A DNA stretch of 64,000 nt, taken from NCBI RefSeq assembly GCF_020026915.1, contig NZ_JAINUY010000005.1, positions 186,001-250,000 on the forward strand, given 5' to 3'. The translations under genes and the position numbers were made by a program. The notes below the pieces were generated by a model. That model was not told the DNA's origin and did no database searches. It saw nothing but the letters and a program-made list of their open reading frames with translations. Below, piece after piece: positions 53,859 to 62,835 of this stretch. The stretch's first letter is position 1. Each line of letters opens with the position of its first letter. The DNA comes from Flavobacterium potami (GTDB lineage: Bacteria; Bacteroidota; Bacteroidia; Flavobacteriales; Flavobacteriaceae).

Positions 53859-55094
53859 ATGAAAAATCAAAGTGTAAAAAATAATATTGATTGGATAAGT
53901 GTCTTTATCTACATTGCACTGGTAACTCTAGGCTGGTTGAATATTTATTCATCATCCTTATTATCAACCGATGGAACGTATCAAAAGCAATTAATCTTTA
54001 TTTGCTGCACTGTTCCGTTGATATTTGTCGTACTTTTTGTGGATGGTAAATTTTATGAAAAATATGCCAGTATAATCTTTGGTGTTGCTTTACTATCTCT
54101 GGCAGGTTTATTTCTCTTTGGAAAAACAATTGCAGGACAGCGTTGTTGGTATGCCATAGGTAGCTTTACATTACAACCTTCTGAGTTTGCTAAAGCCGCA
54201 ACTTCATTAGCCTTAGCTAAATACCTGAGTGATACTCAAATCAATTTAAAAGAAGTCAACAGACAGATTCAGGCTTTAGCAATTATGCTATTACCTGTGA
54301 TATTGATTTTACCGCAACCAGACCCTGGAAGTGCTTTAATTTATAGTGTATTCATTCTTGTTCTTTACAGAGAAGGTTTGCCTTCTTGGTACGTATGGAC
54401 AGCTTTTGTAACTATTGTTTTATTTGTACTTACATTGGTTTTAGAACCTTATGTGGTTATAGGAATAGCATTCGTCATCTTGGCTATTATTCACTTTAAA
54501 GGCAGAGTTGTCGATAGAAATATAATCTTAAGTGGTATTCTATTGGTCCTAATCTCAGGTTTTGTCTTTTCTGTAGATTATGTTTTTGACAATGTTTTCA
54601 AACAACACCACAGAGATCGTTTCAACATTTTACTAGGTAAAACGGTCGACATGAAAGGTATCGGATACAACACCAACCAATCTGAAATTGCAATTGGATC
54701 TGGAGGATGGATAGGAAAAGGCTTTTTAGAAGGAACACAAACAAAAGGAGGATTTGTACCAGAACAACATACCGATTATATTTTTACAACTGTTGGAGAA
54801 GAATGGGGATTTGCAGGTTCTTTGACTGTTATTGCACTTTTTGTTGGATTATTACTTAGAGTAATTTATCTGGCTGAGAGGCAGAAAACAAAATTCAGTC
54901 GAGTCTACGGATATTGTGTCGCCGGAATTCTCTTCATCCACTTCTTTGTAAACATAGCCATGGTAATTGGAATTTTCCCTACTATTGGAGTCCCTCTGCC
55001 CTTCTTTTCTTATGGAGGTTCTGGACTATGGGGCTTTACTATTTTACTGTTTATTTTCCTTAAAATGGATGCCAATAAAGTTAATGAATGGTAA
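53859..55094 (+). CDS. rodA: RodA (SEDS glycosyltransferase)
   Basis: A 411-aa SEDS-family peptidoglycan polymerase with about ten membrane helices. Family motifs: AGQRCWYAIGSFTLQPSEFAK, PQPDPGSALI, GFVPEQHTDYIF and the signature PLPFFSYGGSG. Works with PBP2, encoded 18 bp upstream. Last gene of the shape operon. Confidence 0.96.
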   Translation: MKNQSVKNNIDWISVFIYIALVTLGWLNIYSSSLLSTDGTYQKQLIFICCTVPLIFVVLFVDGKFYEKYASIIFGVALLSLAGLFLFGKTIAGQRCWYAIGSFTLQPSEFAKAATSLALAKYLSDTQINLKEVNRQIQALAIMLLPVILILPQPDPGSALIYSVFILVLYREGLPSWYVWTAFVTIVLFVLTLVLEPYVVIGIAFVILAIIHFKGRVVDRNIILSGILLVLISGFVFSVDYVFDNVFKQHHRDRFNILLGKTVDMKGIGYNTNQSEIAIGSGGWIGKGFLEGTQTKGGFVPEQHTDYIFTTVGEEWGFAGSLTVIALFVGLLLRVIYLAERQKTKFSRVYGYCVAGILFIHFFVNIAMVIGIFPTIGVPLPFFSYGGSGLWGFTILLFIFLKMDANKVNEW

Positions 55095-55107
55095 AATATT
55101 TAAATAG

Positions 55108-55180
55108 TCAAAATTCCAATAAAATAATCTCCAATATATAAATTCCAAATTCCAATATTTGGATTCGGAATTTCAATTAA
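55108..55180. repeat. Word-repeat array ATTCCAAA/TTTGGAAT
   Basis: Repeated AATTCCAA words followed by an inverted TTTGGATTCGGAATTT segment, in the gap after rodA. Confidence 0.6.
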
Positions 55181-55258
55181 CAAAACTTACAAACTGAGAT
55201 AAGGTTTCAATCAAACTCTATTATACCTTATCATCTTATTAAGTCATATAAATCCATA

Positions 55259-55292
55259 AAAAAATCCGAAGTAAAAGCTTCGGATTTTTTTT
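55259..55292. terminator. Bidirectional terminator of the shape operon and DedA gene
   Basis: AAAATCCGAAG and complement around TAAAAG, with eight Ts on the plus strand and A-rich on the other side. Confidence 0.88.
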
Positions 55293-55306
55293 ATGTTTTA
55301 ATTATA

Positions 55307-55987
55307 TTATATCTGTTCGTTTGGTCTCTTTTTTAAAAGCTTAAGTAAGACAGGGAACGTTGATATGATGATGATAATTATAATAATATATTCAATGTGT
55401 TTCTTTAAATCTATTCCTTGTTTTAAGAAAACGCCATACAAATAATGTCCTGCGAAAATCAAAATGAATGACCAAAGAAAAGAACTTAGCACATTATAGA
55501 ACATAAATTTCTTTTTATCCATTGAAACGATTCCAGCTACAATTGGAGCGAATGTTCTAAAGATTGGAAGGAATCTAGCATAAATAATGGCTTTCCCACC
55601 GTATTTTTCAAAGAAATCTTTTGATTGCAATAGATACTTTTTCTTAAACCAAAAAGAGTCTTCTTTTTTAAATAGATAATAACCACTTTTTGCTCCAAAC
55701 CAATAACCTGTCATATTCCCTAGAACTCCCATTATTGCAACCGCAGTCGAAAGCAAAAACACATTGATAAAATCATTAGGAATATGTGCAACATTTTCTA
55801 TTAAATCACGGCTGTAAATACCCGCTAAAAAAAGCAAACTATCCCCAGGAAGAAAAAAACCAGCAAAAAGTCCTGTTTCGGCAAATACTATAAACAGCAC
55901 AATAAATAACCCAATCTGAACACCTCCAAGACTTAAAGTAATATAAAATTCAGGGTTTATTAACTGGGTCCAATCAAATTTATTCAT
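55307..55987 (-). CDS. DedA family membrane protein
   Basis: A 226-aa membrane protein of the DedA/SNARE-associated family, recently linked to lipid-carrier (undecaprenyl phosphate) or phospholipid flipping. FAGFFLPGDSLLFLAG and YARFLPIFRTFAPIVAG are the two signature helices-with-polar-residues. I use the ATG at 55987. Single gene. Confidence 0.88.
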   Translation of the reverse strand: MNKFDWTQLINPEFYITLSLGGVQIGLFIVLFIVFAETGLFAGFFLPGDSLLFLAGIYSRDLIENVAHIPNDFINVFLLSTAVAIMGVLGNMTGYWFGAKSGYYLFKKEDSFWFKKKYLLQSKDFFEKYGGKAIIYARFLPIFRTFAPIVAGIVSMDKKKFMFYNVLSSFLWSFILIFAGHYLYGVFLKQGIDLKKHIEYIIIIIIIISTFPVLLKLLKKRPNEQI

Positions 55988-56087
55988 AAAAGGAAAGTTG
56001 GTTATCTTATAAGTGCGTGAAAGTAACAATAATTTAGCTTAACCACAATAAAATGCGGTATTTTAAACATAAATTAACTATTAAAAA

Positions 56088-56115
56088 AAGCCCAAACAAA
56101 TGCTTGGGCTTAAGT
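56088..56115 (-). terminator. Hairpin upstream of DedA gene / after the HMA gene
   Basis: Arms AAGCCCAA and TTGGGCTT, then seven Ts on the minus strand. Placed just after the HMA gene stop (56121). Confidence 0.8.
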
Positions 56116-56120
56116 GATAA

Positions 56121-56462
56121 TTATTCTCTGACATACTTGCAACAACTGTGCAGGTTTTCATAATCTGCATCTGTCGCTTTAACTTCCTTAGTATCATGAC
56201 CTACCTTTGCAATTGATTTATTCAAATCTGCAGGAGAAGTCTTTTCTTCATTCATAATAACTGAAAGCTGATGCGAACTAATATCCCAACTTGCTGTTTT
56301 AATACCCGGAACTCCGTATGCCGCTTTTTCAATACGTTTTTTGCATTGTTCACAGTTTCCGTTTACTTCTGTGGTGTATTTCAAATTTTTATTTTTTTTA
56401 GCTTGAGCCTGAGCTGAAAGTCCTAAAAAAGTCATCATTATAATTAAAATTACTTTGTTCAT
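56121..56462 (-). CDS. Secreted heavy-metal-associated (HMA) domain protein
   Basis: A 113-aa periplasmic protein: signal peptide (about 1-20, ending AQAQ) and an HMA fold with the metal-binding CxxC in VNGNCEQCKKRIE (Cys residues three apart). It ends with another Cys pair in LHSCCKY. It probably binds copper(I) or a similar metal. It is the last gene in the metal-related group and follows a TonB receptor. Confidence 0.88.
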   Translation of the reverse strand: MNKVILIIMMTFLGLSAQAQAKKNKNLKYTTEVNGNCEQCKKRIEKAAYGVPGIKTASWDISSHQLSVIMNEEKTSPADLNKSIAKVGHDTKEVKATDADYENLHSCCKYVRE

Positions 56463-56513
56463 TTTATCTATTATTTAATTGTTATTGAAATTGATCGTTG
56501 CAATTCAGATTGC

Positions 56514-58520
56514 TTATTTAATTTTAAATCGTAATCCTGCGTAATACATTTGACCAAAAATTGGTGCATAGGCAATAGATGCATCAAAATTAGTTCCAAA
56601 CGGATTGTCGGCTCCTAAAATTGCTTTCTCCTGCTTATAGTTCCCTATGTTTTCCCCTCCTATATATACTTCAAAAACAGAAGAAAAAACCCTTGTTACC
56701 TGCGCATTCATTACAGCGTAAGCTGGCGAAAAATCAGGAAACTGATCTGCTTCAGGATTTGTAGCAGTATAAGGCAATTGTTGCTTGCCTGACCAATTAT
56801 AGGTAAAGTCAAACTTCCATTGTTTATCATTATTTAAAGTAGTCTCGTACTCTAAATTTCCTAGAAAACGATGTTTTGCCTGCAATGGACGCTGAAACGT
56901 TCCTCTCAAATAGTCGGTTTGAATATCGTAATATTTGTAAGCTGTTCTTAGATTTAAGTTTTGAATCAGCTCGTAATTGAATTCAACCTGAAGACTGTTT
57001 GCAAAAGAACTTCCTTTTAAATCATAAAACAAAACCTGTTGTGGACTTTGCATTACGTCTACGATGGCTTGATTTTGAAAATCTGTTCTGTACAAATCAA
57101 AACCTGCATCGGCATTTTTATTGAAAAGACGGAACTTCTGAGAAAAACTCACTCCATAATTCCACGCAATTTCAGGGTTTAATCCGTATACTTTTCCATT
57201 AGAATCTAAAACTGAAAAAGTTCTTGAACTCGCAAAAAGTTGCTGATTTTCTGCAAAAATATTCGCAGAACGTTTTCCTCTACCTGCAGAAAAACGAATC
57301 ACGCCATTTTTCCACGGATTGTATCTCATGTGTAATCTTGGCGTTACAAAAAAGCCCAATCGATTATGATTATCAACTCTTCCTCCTAAAATCAAACTGA
57401 AATTATCCGTGTTATCATAAGTATACTCAAAGAAAGCGCCAACAGAATTATCGATTCTACTAACATCGGTTAAGTTTACAAATTCCTGATATTGATCGTA
57501 TGCAAAATTCAATCCTGTTGTAAATTTGTGCATTGTATTGTTTATAATCGAATTGAAAATCAAATTAGAATAAAAGCTATTCTGTTTGATATCATATTGA
57601 TTTAAACCAAAATAAGAATCTTGTTTGTGACTGTTAAAAGCATTTTGAAAACCAATACTTTGATAAGGCATATCTTTAAATACATATCCGATTTTTGTAG
57701 AAACATCAAATCGCTCTGTATTAATTTCAGATCCCCAATAATTTGTTGTACCGCGATCACGATCTTTATCAAAATCAACTTCTCCAGTTTGTTTTTTATC
57801 GTTCATATATCTGAAATTGATAAAACTCACTAAACCACTTTCAGGATTATAATATTGATAACGATTTAAAACATTGATCTGTTTCCCTAAAGGATTATCT
57901 AAAAATCCGTCGTTATTCATGTCGTTTTTCGCCACACGGGTATTTCCGTGAACAAATAGACTTGTTGCCCATTTATCAGACAATTTTTTATTGAAATGTG
58001 TATTCAATTCAAATCGAGAATCTGTAGAGCCGTAAGCATTTAAGAAGAATGGGATATCACTCAAAGGCTTCAACAATTCTGTGTTAATCTGGCCCGAAAT
58101 ACTTTCATAACCATTAATAACACTTCCCGCTCCTTTTGTAATCTGAACACTTTCGATCCAAGTTCCCGGTGTAAAAGACAAACCATAAGCCTGAGAAGCA
58201 CCACGAACTGAAGGAATATTTTCTTCTGTAATCATTAAGTAAGGACTTGTCAAACCAAGCATTTTGATTTGTTTTGTCCCCGTTAAAGCATCAGAAAAAT
58301 TGACATCGATTGATGGATTGGTCTCAAAACTTTCAGCCAAATTACAACAAGCTGCTTTTAGCAATTCTTTGCTTGTAATTAAAGAGGTATTAGTAGTTAA
58401 CGTATAGGACTTTTTAATTCCTTTTTGCTTTTTATTGATTTTCACCTCTTCTAAATCTTCTTGTGAAAACATAGAAACAGAAAGTAAAAACGCAGCAAAA
58501 AGCAGTATGTTTTTTTGCAT
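56514..58520 (-). CDS. TonB-dependent receptor linked to metal proteins
   Basis: A 668-aa outer-membrane receptor: signal peptide (MQKNILLFAAFLLSVSMFSQ), plug (about 40-150, with LLKAACCNLAESFETNPSIDV) and a barrel ending YYAGLRFKIK. The pair of Cys in the plug and its neighbours (HMA protein, HYC_CC_PP protein) suggest copper or another soft metal as ligand; that is inference. I chose ATG 58520 at the signal peptide; the frame is open 31 codons further. Confidence 0.85.
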   Translation of the reverse strand: MQKNILLFAAFLLSVSMFSQEDLEEVKINKKQKGIKKSYTLTTNTSLITSKELLKAACCNLAESFETNPSIDVNFSDALTGTKQIKMLGLTSPYLMITEENIPSVRGASQAYGLSFTPGTWIESVQITKGAGSVINGYESISGQINTELLKPLSDIPFFLNAYGSTDSRFELNTHFNKKLSDKWATSLFVHGNTRVAKNDMNNDGFLDNPLGKQINVLNRYQYYNPESGLVSFINFRYMNDKKQTGEVDFDKDRDRGTTNYWGSEINTERFDVSTKIGYVFKDMPYQSIGFQNAFNSHKQDSYFGLNQYDIKQNSFYSNLIFNSIINNTMHKFTTGLNFAYDQYQEFVNLTDVSRIDNSVGAFFEYTYDNTDNFSLILGGRVDNHNRLGFFVTPRLHMRYNPWKNGVIRFSAGRGKRSANIFAENQQLFASSRTFSVLDSNGKVYGLNPEIAWNYGVSFSQKFRLFNKNADAGFDLYRTDFQNQAIVDVMQSPQQVLFYDLKGSSFANSLQVEFNYELIQNLNLRTAYKYYDIQTDYLRGTFQRPLQAKHRFLGNLEYETTLNNDKQWKFDFTYNWSGKQQLPYTATNPEADQFPDFSPAYAVMNAQVTRVFSSVFEVYIGGENIGNYKQEKAILGADNPFGTNFDASIAYAPIFGQMYYAGLRFKIK

Positions 58521-58640
58521 AAAAAATGATTTTAATGTTGAAATAGAATTACATTCTTGATGTTCATTCAAATAGAAAAAACAATCAAAATGTAGATACA
58601 AAGTCTTAATCAAGACCTGTATGGCATCTTAACATTAAAA

Positions 58641-59039
58641 TCAGGAATAGAAAATATACTGTTGGTATAATTTGAATAAGGGGGGCGCATTCGCATCAGA
58701 ATAATACGAAAGAACTTGTTTCTTTTTAAAATTTGGAAGCGCCAAAAAAGCCAAAGGCTTGTAGTCTTGAATTATTGCCGGAAATGCAATTTGAAAAAAG
58801 AAAAATTTCAAAGTTGCATCGTCTGATTTCTTTTCGAAATGAACAACTTTATCTTTGCAGCAAGAATTCTTTTTTTCTTTTGAGCCACAGCATTTCTTTT
58901 CAACCACAGGCTCTGCTGTTGTTTTTAAAGAAACCGAAGCGATTTTTCCGCCACAATAGTGCACATCAAAAGCAAACCCGATATTGGAAACCAATAAAAG
59001 GAGCGCTAAAAACAAAACTGTACACTTTTTCAAATTCAT
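58641..59039 (-). CDS. HYC_CC_PP family protein
   Basis: A 132-aa exported protein named for its motifs: HYC in FDVHYCGGK, CC pairs in KKCCGSKEKKNSCCKDK, and PP in SDANAPPLF. The signal peptide is about 1-23. The family is found beside metal-related receptors in Bacteroidota; the Cys/His set probably binds metal ions. First gene of the group ending at 56121. Confidence 0.85.
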   Translation of the reverse strand: MNLKKCTVLFLALLLLVSNIGFAFDVHYCGGKIASVSLKTTAEPVVEKKCCGSKEKKNSCCKDKVVHFEKKSDDATLKFFFFQIAFPAIIQDYKPLAFLALPNFKKKQVLSYYSDANAPPLFKLYQQYIFYS

Positions 59040-59086
59040 AGTGCAAAATTATTCAAAATCCATTTATAAAAAAACTTAAACAAATG

Positions 59087-59533
59087 TTATTTTTTCGAAT
59101 TTTGAAGTTGATAATAAAATCCAGGAATAAACAAAAGCACTAAAAGAGGCTGAATTATAAATCGCCTCACGTAAAAAAGAAGCCAGCCTGCATTTGGGAA
59201 AAATTCTAAAACAACAAAGAACATTCCTAAAAGAACTATTAGAAACAATACATACAAGATTGCACTAAACTTGAGCATATCTCGATTTTGAAATAAGATA
59301 TAGATTAGAATTAATGACAAAGCCGAATTTAGAAAATATCTAAAAAAGAGTCCGAAAAAGAGTTTTCCAGTTTCAACGATAGGATACGGAGAATTATTAA
59401 AATCGTTTTTAAAATAATTCAAAAAAGGATCATAAAACAATGTATACTCAAACAATCTTACCAATGCAAAACAAAGCACAATACCTATTGCACCCAAAAT
59501 TTTAAATTTATTTTGAAGTAATTTACTTAGCAT
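59087..59533 (-). CDS. Exosortase F system-associated protein
   Basis: A 148-aa membrane protein with about four helices and the family's YPIVETGKLFFGLFFRYFLNS region. These proteins accompany exosortase F; their role is unknown. The start at ATG 59533 lies inside the end of xrtF (11-bp overlap), supporting joint translation. Confidence 0.82.
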   Translation of the reverse strand: MLSKLLQNKFKILGAIGIVLCFALVRLFEYTLFYDPFLNYFKNDFNNSPYPIVETGKLFFGLFFRYFLNSALSLILIYILFQNRDMLKFSAILYVLFLIVLLGMFFVVLEFFPNAGWLLFYVRRFIIQPLLVLLFIPGFYYQLQNSKK

Positions 59534-60059
59534 ATTTTGAAAATCTATTAATCCAGAAAACCCATAAAAGAAATACATATCCGTAAATCATCAATGGAAA
59601 AAAAATATCATGAAGGAATTTACTTTTTGCTGGAAAAAAGTACAGAAGCACGACCAATGCAGCAATTCTGATTACATTTAAAATATAAATCGTTACTATT
59701 CCGAAGACGATAAATAAAATTGTTTTAGAAATTTTTCCTGAAAAAGCAGCGACAAAAGAAACGAAAAGAATCATTACGCTTACAGCATTGCATCCTTCTA
59801 TTAATCTAGCCATAAACTTACCATTCAAAATAATTTCCAGCCATGCATTTTGGGAACTTTTTTGAATAATGACATCATAATTGAAAAACTTCATTAATTG
59901 ATCTACATTCTTCCCTACATAGACGGAAATACCATCAAGATCTTCACTCTGATAACCATTTAAGTAAAGTTTATAAAGCATGGTCAAGACAATATATGTC
60001 AAGAAGAAGATGCTCACAAAAATCAGGAAAGGCTTAAACTGGACTAAATATTTTTTCAA
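59523..60059 (-). CDS. xrtF: Exosortase F
   Basis: A 178-aa membrane cysteine protease/transpeptidase of the exosortase family, with the catalytic triad Cys90 (RLIEGCNAVS), Arg131 (NVIRIAAL) and His150 (KFLHDIFFP). Exosortases process PEP-CTERM-like sorting signals; XrtF is the short Flavobacteriia type. Its usual substrate is unknown, and no PEP-CTERM-like protein is seen beside it. Confidence 0.92.
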   Translation of the reverse strand: MKKYLVQFKPFLIFVSIFFLTYIVLTMLYKLYLNGYQSEDLDGISVYVGKNVDQLMKFFNYDVIIQKSSQNAWLEIILNGKFMARLIEGCNAVSVMILFVSFVAAFSGKISKTILFIVFGIVTIYILNVIRIAALVVLLYFFPAKSKFLHDIFFPLMIYGYVFLLWVFWINRFSKYAK

Positions 60060-60130
60060 GAGAATTTTTTTTCAAATTTATGTATTTTTTGAGTTCTGCT
60101 TTAAATACTTTTGTATAAAATTTTTACATC

Positions 60131-60586
60131 ATGACATTTCAAGAATTACAACCGAAAATAAGCAATATTATTGCTGACAATACCAATAATAGAGACGAAA
60201 AATTACTAGCAATCTGCCAACTTTTAAGTGAAAATGTGGATTATTACAACTGGGTTGGTTTTTACTTTGCTAATCATGACACCAAAACTTTACATTTAGG
60301 CCCTTATGTTGGTGCAGAAACAGATCATACTGTTATTCCTTTTGGAAAGGGAATTTGCGGACAAGTAGCAGAAAGCAATGCTAACTTTGTAGTACCAGAT
60401 GTTAACGCACAAGACAATTACATTGCCTGCAGTTTTACTGTAAAATCTGAAATCGTTGTTCCGTTATTTGTAAATGGAGTAAATATCGGCCAAATCGATA
60501 TTGACAGTCATGTTATAGATCCGTTTACGGAAGCTGACGAAAGATTTTTAGAATTTGTAAATCAAGAGGTTGCCAAATTATTCTAA
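60131..60586 (+). CDS. GAF domain protein, probable free methionine-(R)-sulfoxide reductase
   Basis: A 151-aa single-GAF protein. The fRMsr-type cysteines are present: GICGQVAES and DNYIACSFTVKSEIVVP. This family reduces free methionine-R-sulfoxide, which would fit the methionine theme of the window. Another GAF function cannot be excluded. Confidence 0.82.
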   Translation: MTFQELQPKISNIIADNTNNRDEKLLAICQLLSENVDYYNWVGFYFANHDTKTLHLGPYVGAETDHTVIPFGKGICGQVAESNANFVVPDVNAQDNYIACSFTVKSEIVVPLFVNGVNIGQIDIDSHVIDPFTEADERFLEFVNQEVAKLF

Positions 60587-60620
60587 AAAACACTATTTTA
60601 GAATAAAAAAACAGAACTGA

Positions 60621-61316
60621 ATGAAAAGAAACATTTGGCTTTTTTTGCTTCTGATAATTTCAGTTAATCTGTCTGCACAAATTAACATGGTCTCGAAAAA
60701 GATATTTCTGGACTCATTAAGTCGTGAATGCACTGCCGAAAATTATAGCTACACAAGAGTAATAACCAATTATTCTCAAAAAAGTCTCCGCTATGTTGTA
60801 ACAGATTATTACAAAAACGGAAGAAAGAGAATGACTGGTTCTACCCTGGATCGTGATGTTTTAAAAAAAGACGGAGAGTTTATTTTTTACTTTAAAAACG
60901 GAACTAAAGAATCTGTGGCTAATTATTCTGAAGACCATAAAAATGGCAAAGAAATTAATTGGTACGAAAATCAAAGCAAAAAGTGCGAGAAGCAGCATTC
61001 TTGGGATCCAAAAACTAAAAGATCACAAACTCTTATTCTGAATTGCTGGAACGAAGATAAAACACAAACCGTAACCGACGGAAATGGAGAATACGAAGAA
61101 ACCGATGCATTTATTACTCAAAAAGGAGAAATAAAAAACGGATTGAAGCAAGGTATCTGGCTCGGAAATGACAGCGCAAAAAAAACTTCATTTGTTGACA
61201 ATTATGATAAAGGAATTCTAGTTTCGGGCGTAAGTGTGGATGAAAACAATGTCAAAACTGCTTATTCATCCTTAAATGAAAAACAAACAGGAAAAAAACT
61301 TCAAAAAGTAAAATAA
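60621..61316 (+). CDS. Secreted MORN-like repeat protein without TonB domain
   Basis: A 231-aa exported protein: signal peptide (about 1-20, ending SAQ), then MORN-like repeats (YYKNGRKRMTGSTLDRD, YFKNGTKESVANYSEDHKNG). It is a paralogue of the next gene, but ends where that protein's TonB C-terminal domain would begin. It may be a decoy or a truncated copy. The function is unknown. Confidence 0.7.
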   Translation: MKRNIWLFLLLIISVNLSAQINMVSKKIFLDSLSRECTAENYSYTRVITNYSQKSLRYVVTDYYKNGRKRMTGSTLDRDVLKKDGEFIFYFKNGTKESVANYSEDHKNGKEINWYENQSKKCEKQHSWDPKTKRSQTLILNCWNEDKTQTVTDGNGEYEETDAFITQKGEIKNGLKQGIWLGNDSAKKTSFVDNYDKGILVSGVSVDENNVKTAYSSLNEKQTGKKLQKVK

Positions 61317-61368
61317 AAATTATTTGCAAATGAATTCATAAGCACTATTTTTACTACAAAAAACGCAC

Positions 61369-62319
61369 ATGATGAAAAAATACTTTTTGCTTTTTATACT
61401 TATATTTTCTTATCAGAATAGCTTTTCACAGAAAAATTCATCCAGAGCAGTCTATCTCGACTCGGTTTTTCGTGAAACAACAAAAGAAAACCATAAATAC
61501 ATTAGACTTGTAGAGGATTACCAAACAATTAAAGACCGTTATCAAGTTGCCGAATTTTATAAATCGGGCGCCAAAAAAATGGTAGGAACAACCTTGGATA
61601 GAGATTATCTAAAAAAGGATGGTACATTTGTATACTTTTATGAAAACGGTACAAAAGAAGCAGTTGTAGTTTATAGCGAAGGTTGGAAAACCGGAAAAGA
61701 GTTTAAATGGTATGAAAATGGAAACATGAAATTCGAAAAAGAGAACACATCCGATATAAAAGCCAAAAGCACAAAATCTTTACTTTTAAAATTCTGGAAC
61801 AAGTCAAATGAATTGACGGTAGTTGATGGGAACGGCGAATGCGAAGATATTAACGAAAATTATGCTGAAAAAGGAAGAATCGAGAACGGATTAAAACAAG
61901 GTAAGTGGGAAGGAAAGGATTTGCAGCACAAAATCGCTTACACCGAATTTTATGATAAAGGAAATTTAGTGTCTGGGATTAGTACAGATAAAGACAGTAC
62001 AAAATATTCTTATTCCAAATTATTTGAGAACCCGGTTCCTAAAACGGGTATGAACAATTTCTATAAATACATCGCTCAGAACTACAAGACCCCTACCGAA
62101 GCATTTAAAAATAAAGTTACGGGACAAATATATATATCATTCATTGTAAATGAAGCCGGAAAAATAACAAAACCAATAATTATAAAAGACTTAGGCTATG
62201 GAACCGGTATAGAAGCTGTAAAAGTATTAGATGATGCAGGAGAATGGGTTCCGGGAAAATTTAGAGGTATAAAAAGAGAGGCTCTTTATTCTATACCAAT
62301 AACTATTAACGGAAGGTAA
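61369..62319 (+). CDS. MORN-like repeat protein with TonB C-terminal domain
   Basis: A 316-aa exported protein. Signal peptide (about 1-21), MORN-like repeats (FYKSGAKKMVGTTLDRD, YENGTKEAVVVYSEG), then a TonB C-terminal domain (about 225-316: TGQIYISFIVNEAGKITKP, EAVKVLDDAGEWVPGK). It resembles energy-transducer TonB-type proteins of Bacteroidota but lacks an N-terminal membrane anchor typical of TonB. It may act in the periplasm. Confidence 0.78.
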   Translation: MMKKYFLLFILIFSYQNSFSQKNSSRAVYLDSVFRETTKENHKYIRLVEDYQTIKDRYQVAEFYKSGAKKMVGTTLDRDYLKKDGTFVYFYENGTKEAVVVYSEGWKTGKEFKWYENGNMKFEKENTSDIKAKSTKSLLLKFWNKSNELTVVDGNGECEDINENYAEKGRIENGLKQGKWEGKDLQHKIAYTEFYDKGNLVSGISTDKDSTKYSYSKLFENPVPKTGMNNFYKYIAQNYKTPTEAFKNKVTGQIYISFIVNEAGKITKPIIIKDLGYGTGIEAVKVLDDAGEWVPGKFRGIKREALYSIPITINGR

Positions 62320-62394
62320 TTTTGCATAAAAAGGAAAATCCAAATGGTTAAAATTGAATTTATTCATCTTAATTTTTAGATTCTTTTATTTTTG

Positions 62395-62426
62395 TTTGAT
62401 TCTTTTGTTTTTTTAATCTAATTTTG
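62395..62426 (+). promoter_or_regulatory. rpsO promoter
   Basis: TTTG (62395-62398), 20 bp, TAATTTTG (62419-62426), both exact to the Bacteroidota consensus. Start of transcription about 62433, giving a leader of about 50 nt. Confidence 0.7.
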
Positions 62427-62484
62427 CACCCGTCTTACAAAAGTTGTATTGACATACATAAAAATCATTTAAAATAATATTGGA

Positions 62485-62751
62485 ATGTATTTAACTAAAG
62501 AAAAGAAAGAAGAGATTTTCGCACAACACGGTGGTGCAACAAACACTGGAAACGCAGAAGGTCAAATTGCATTGTTCACTTACAGAATTGCTCACTTAAC
62601 TGAACACTTGAAAAAAAATCGTCACGATTACAACACTGAGCGTTCTCTTGTACTATTAGTAGGTAAAAGAAGAGCTTTGTTGGATTACTTGAAAAAGAAA
62701 GAGATCAACAGATATCGTGAGATTATCAAAGTATTGAATATCAGAAAATAA
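62485..62751 (+). CDS. rpsO: 30S ribosomal protein S15
   Basis: An 88-aa ribosomal protein (binds 16S rRNA). QIALFTYRIAHLTEHLKKN and LLVGKRRALLDYLKKK are conserved. It is followed by a terminator-like hairpin and pnp, the usual rpsO-pnp order. Confidence 0.97.
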   Translation: MYLTKEKKEEIFAQHGGATNTGNAEGQIALFTYRIAHLTEHLKKNRHDYNTERSLVLLVGKRRALLDYLKKKEINRYREIIKVLNIRK

Positions 62752-62760
62752 TCAATATAG

Positions 62761-62790
62761 AAAAGAGGTGCGAAAGTGCCTCTTTTTGTT
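62761..62790 (+). terminator. Terminator/attenuator between rpsO and pnp
   Basis: Eight perfect pairs (AAAAGAGG with CCTCTTTT), a G-U-containing top and a GAAA tetraloop, followed by Ts. Confidence 0.75.
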
Positions 62791-62835
62791 TTTACATTAC
62801 ACGCATACAATTACAAGAAAAAAAGTTTGGTTTTT

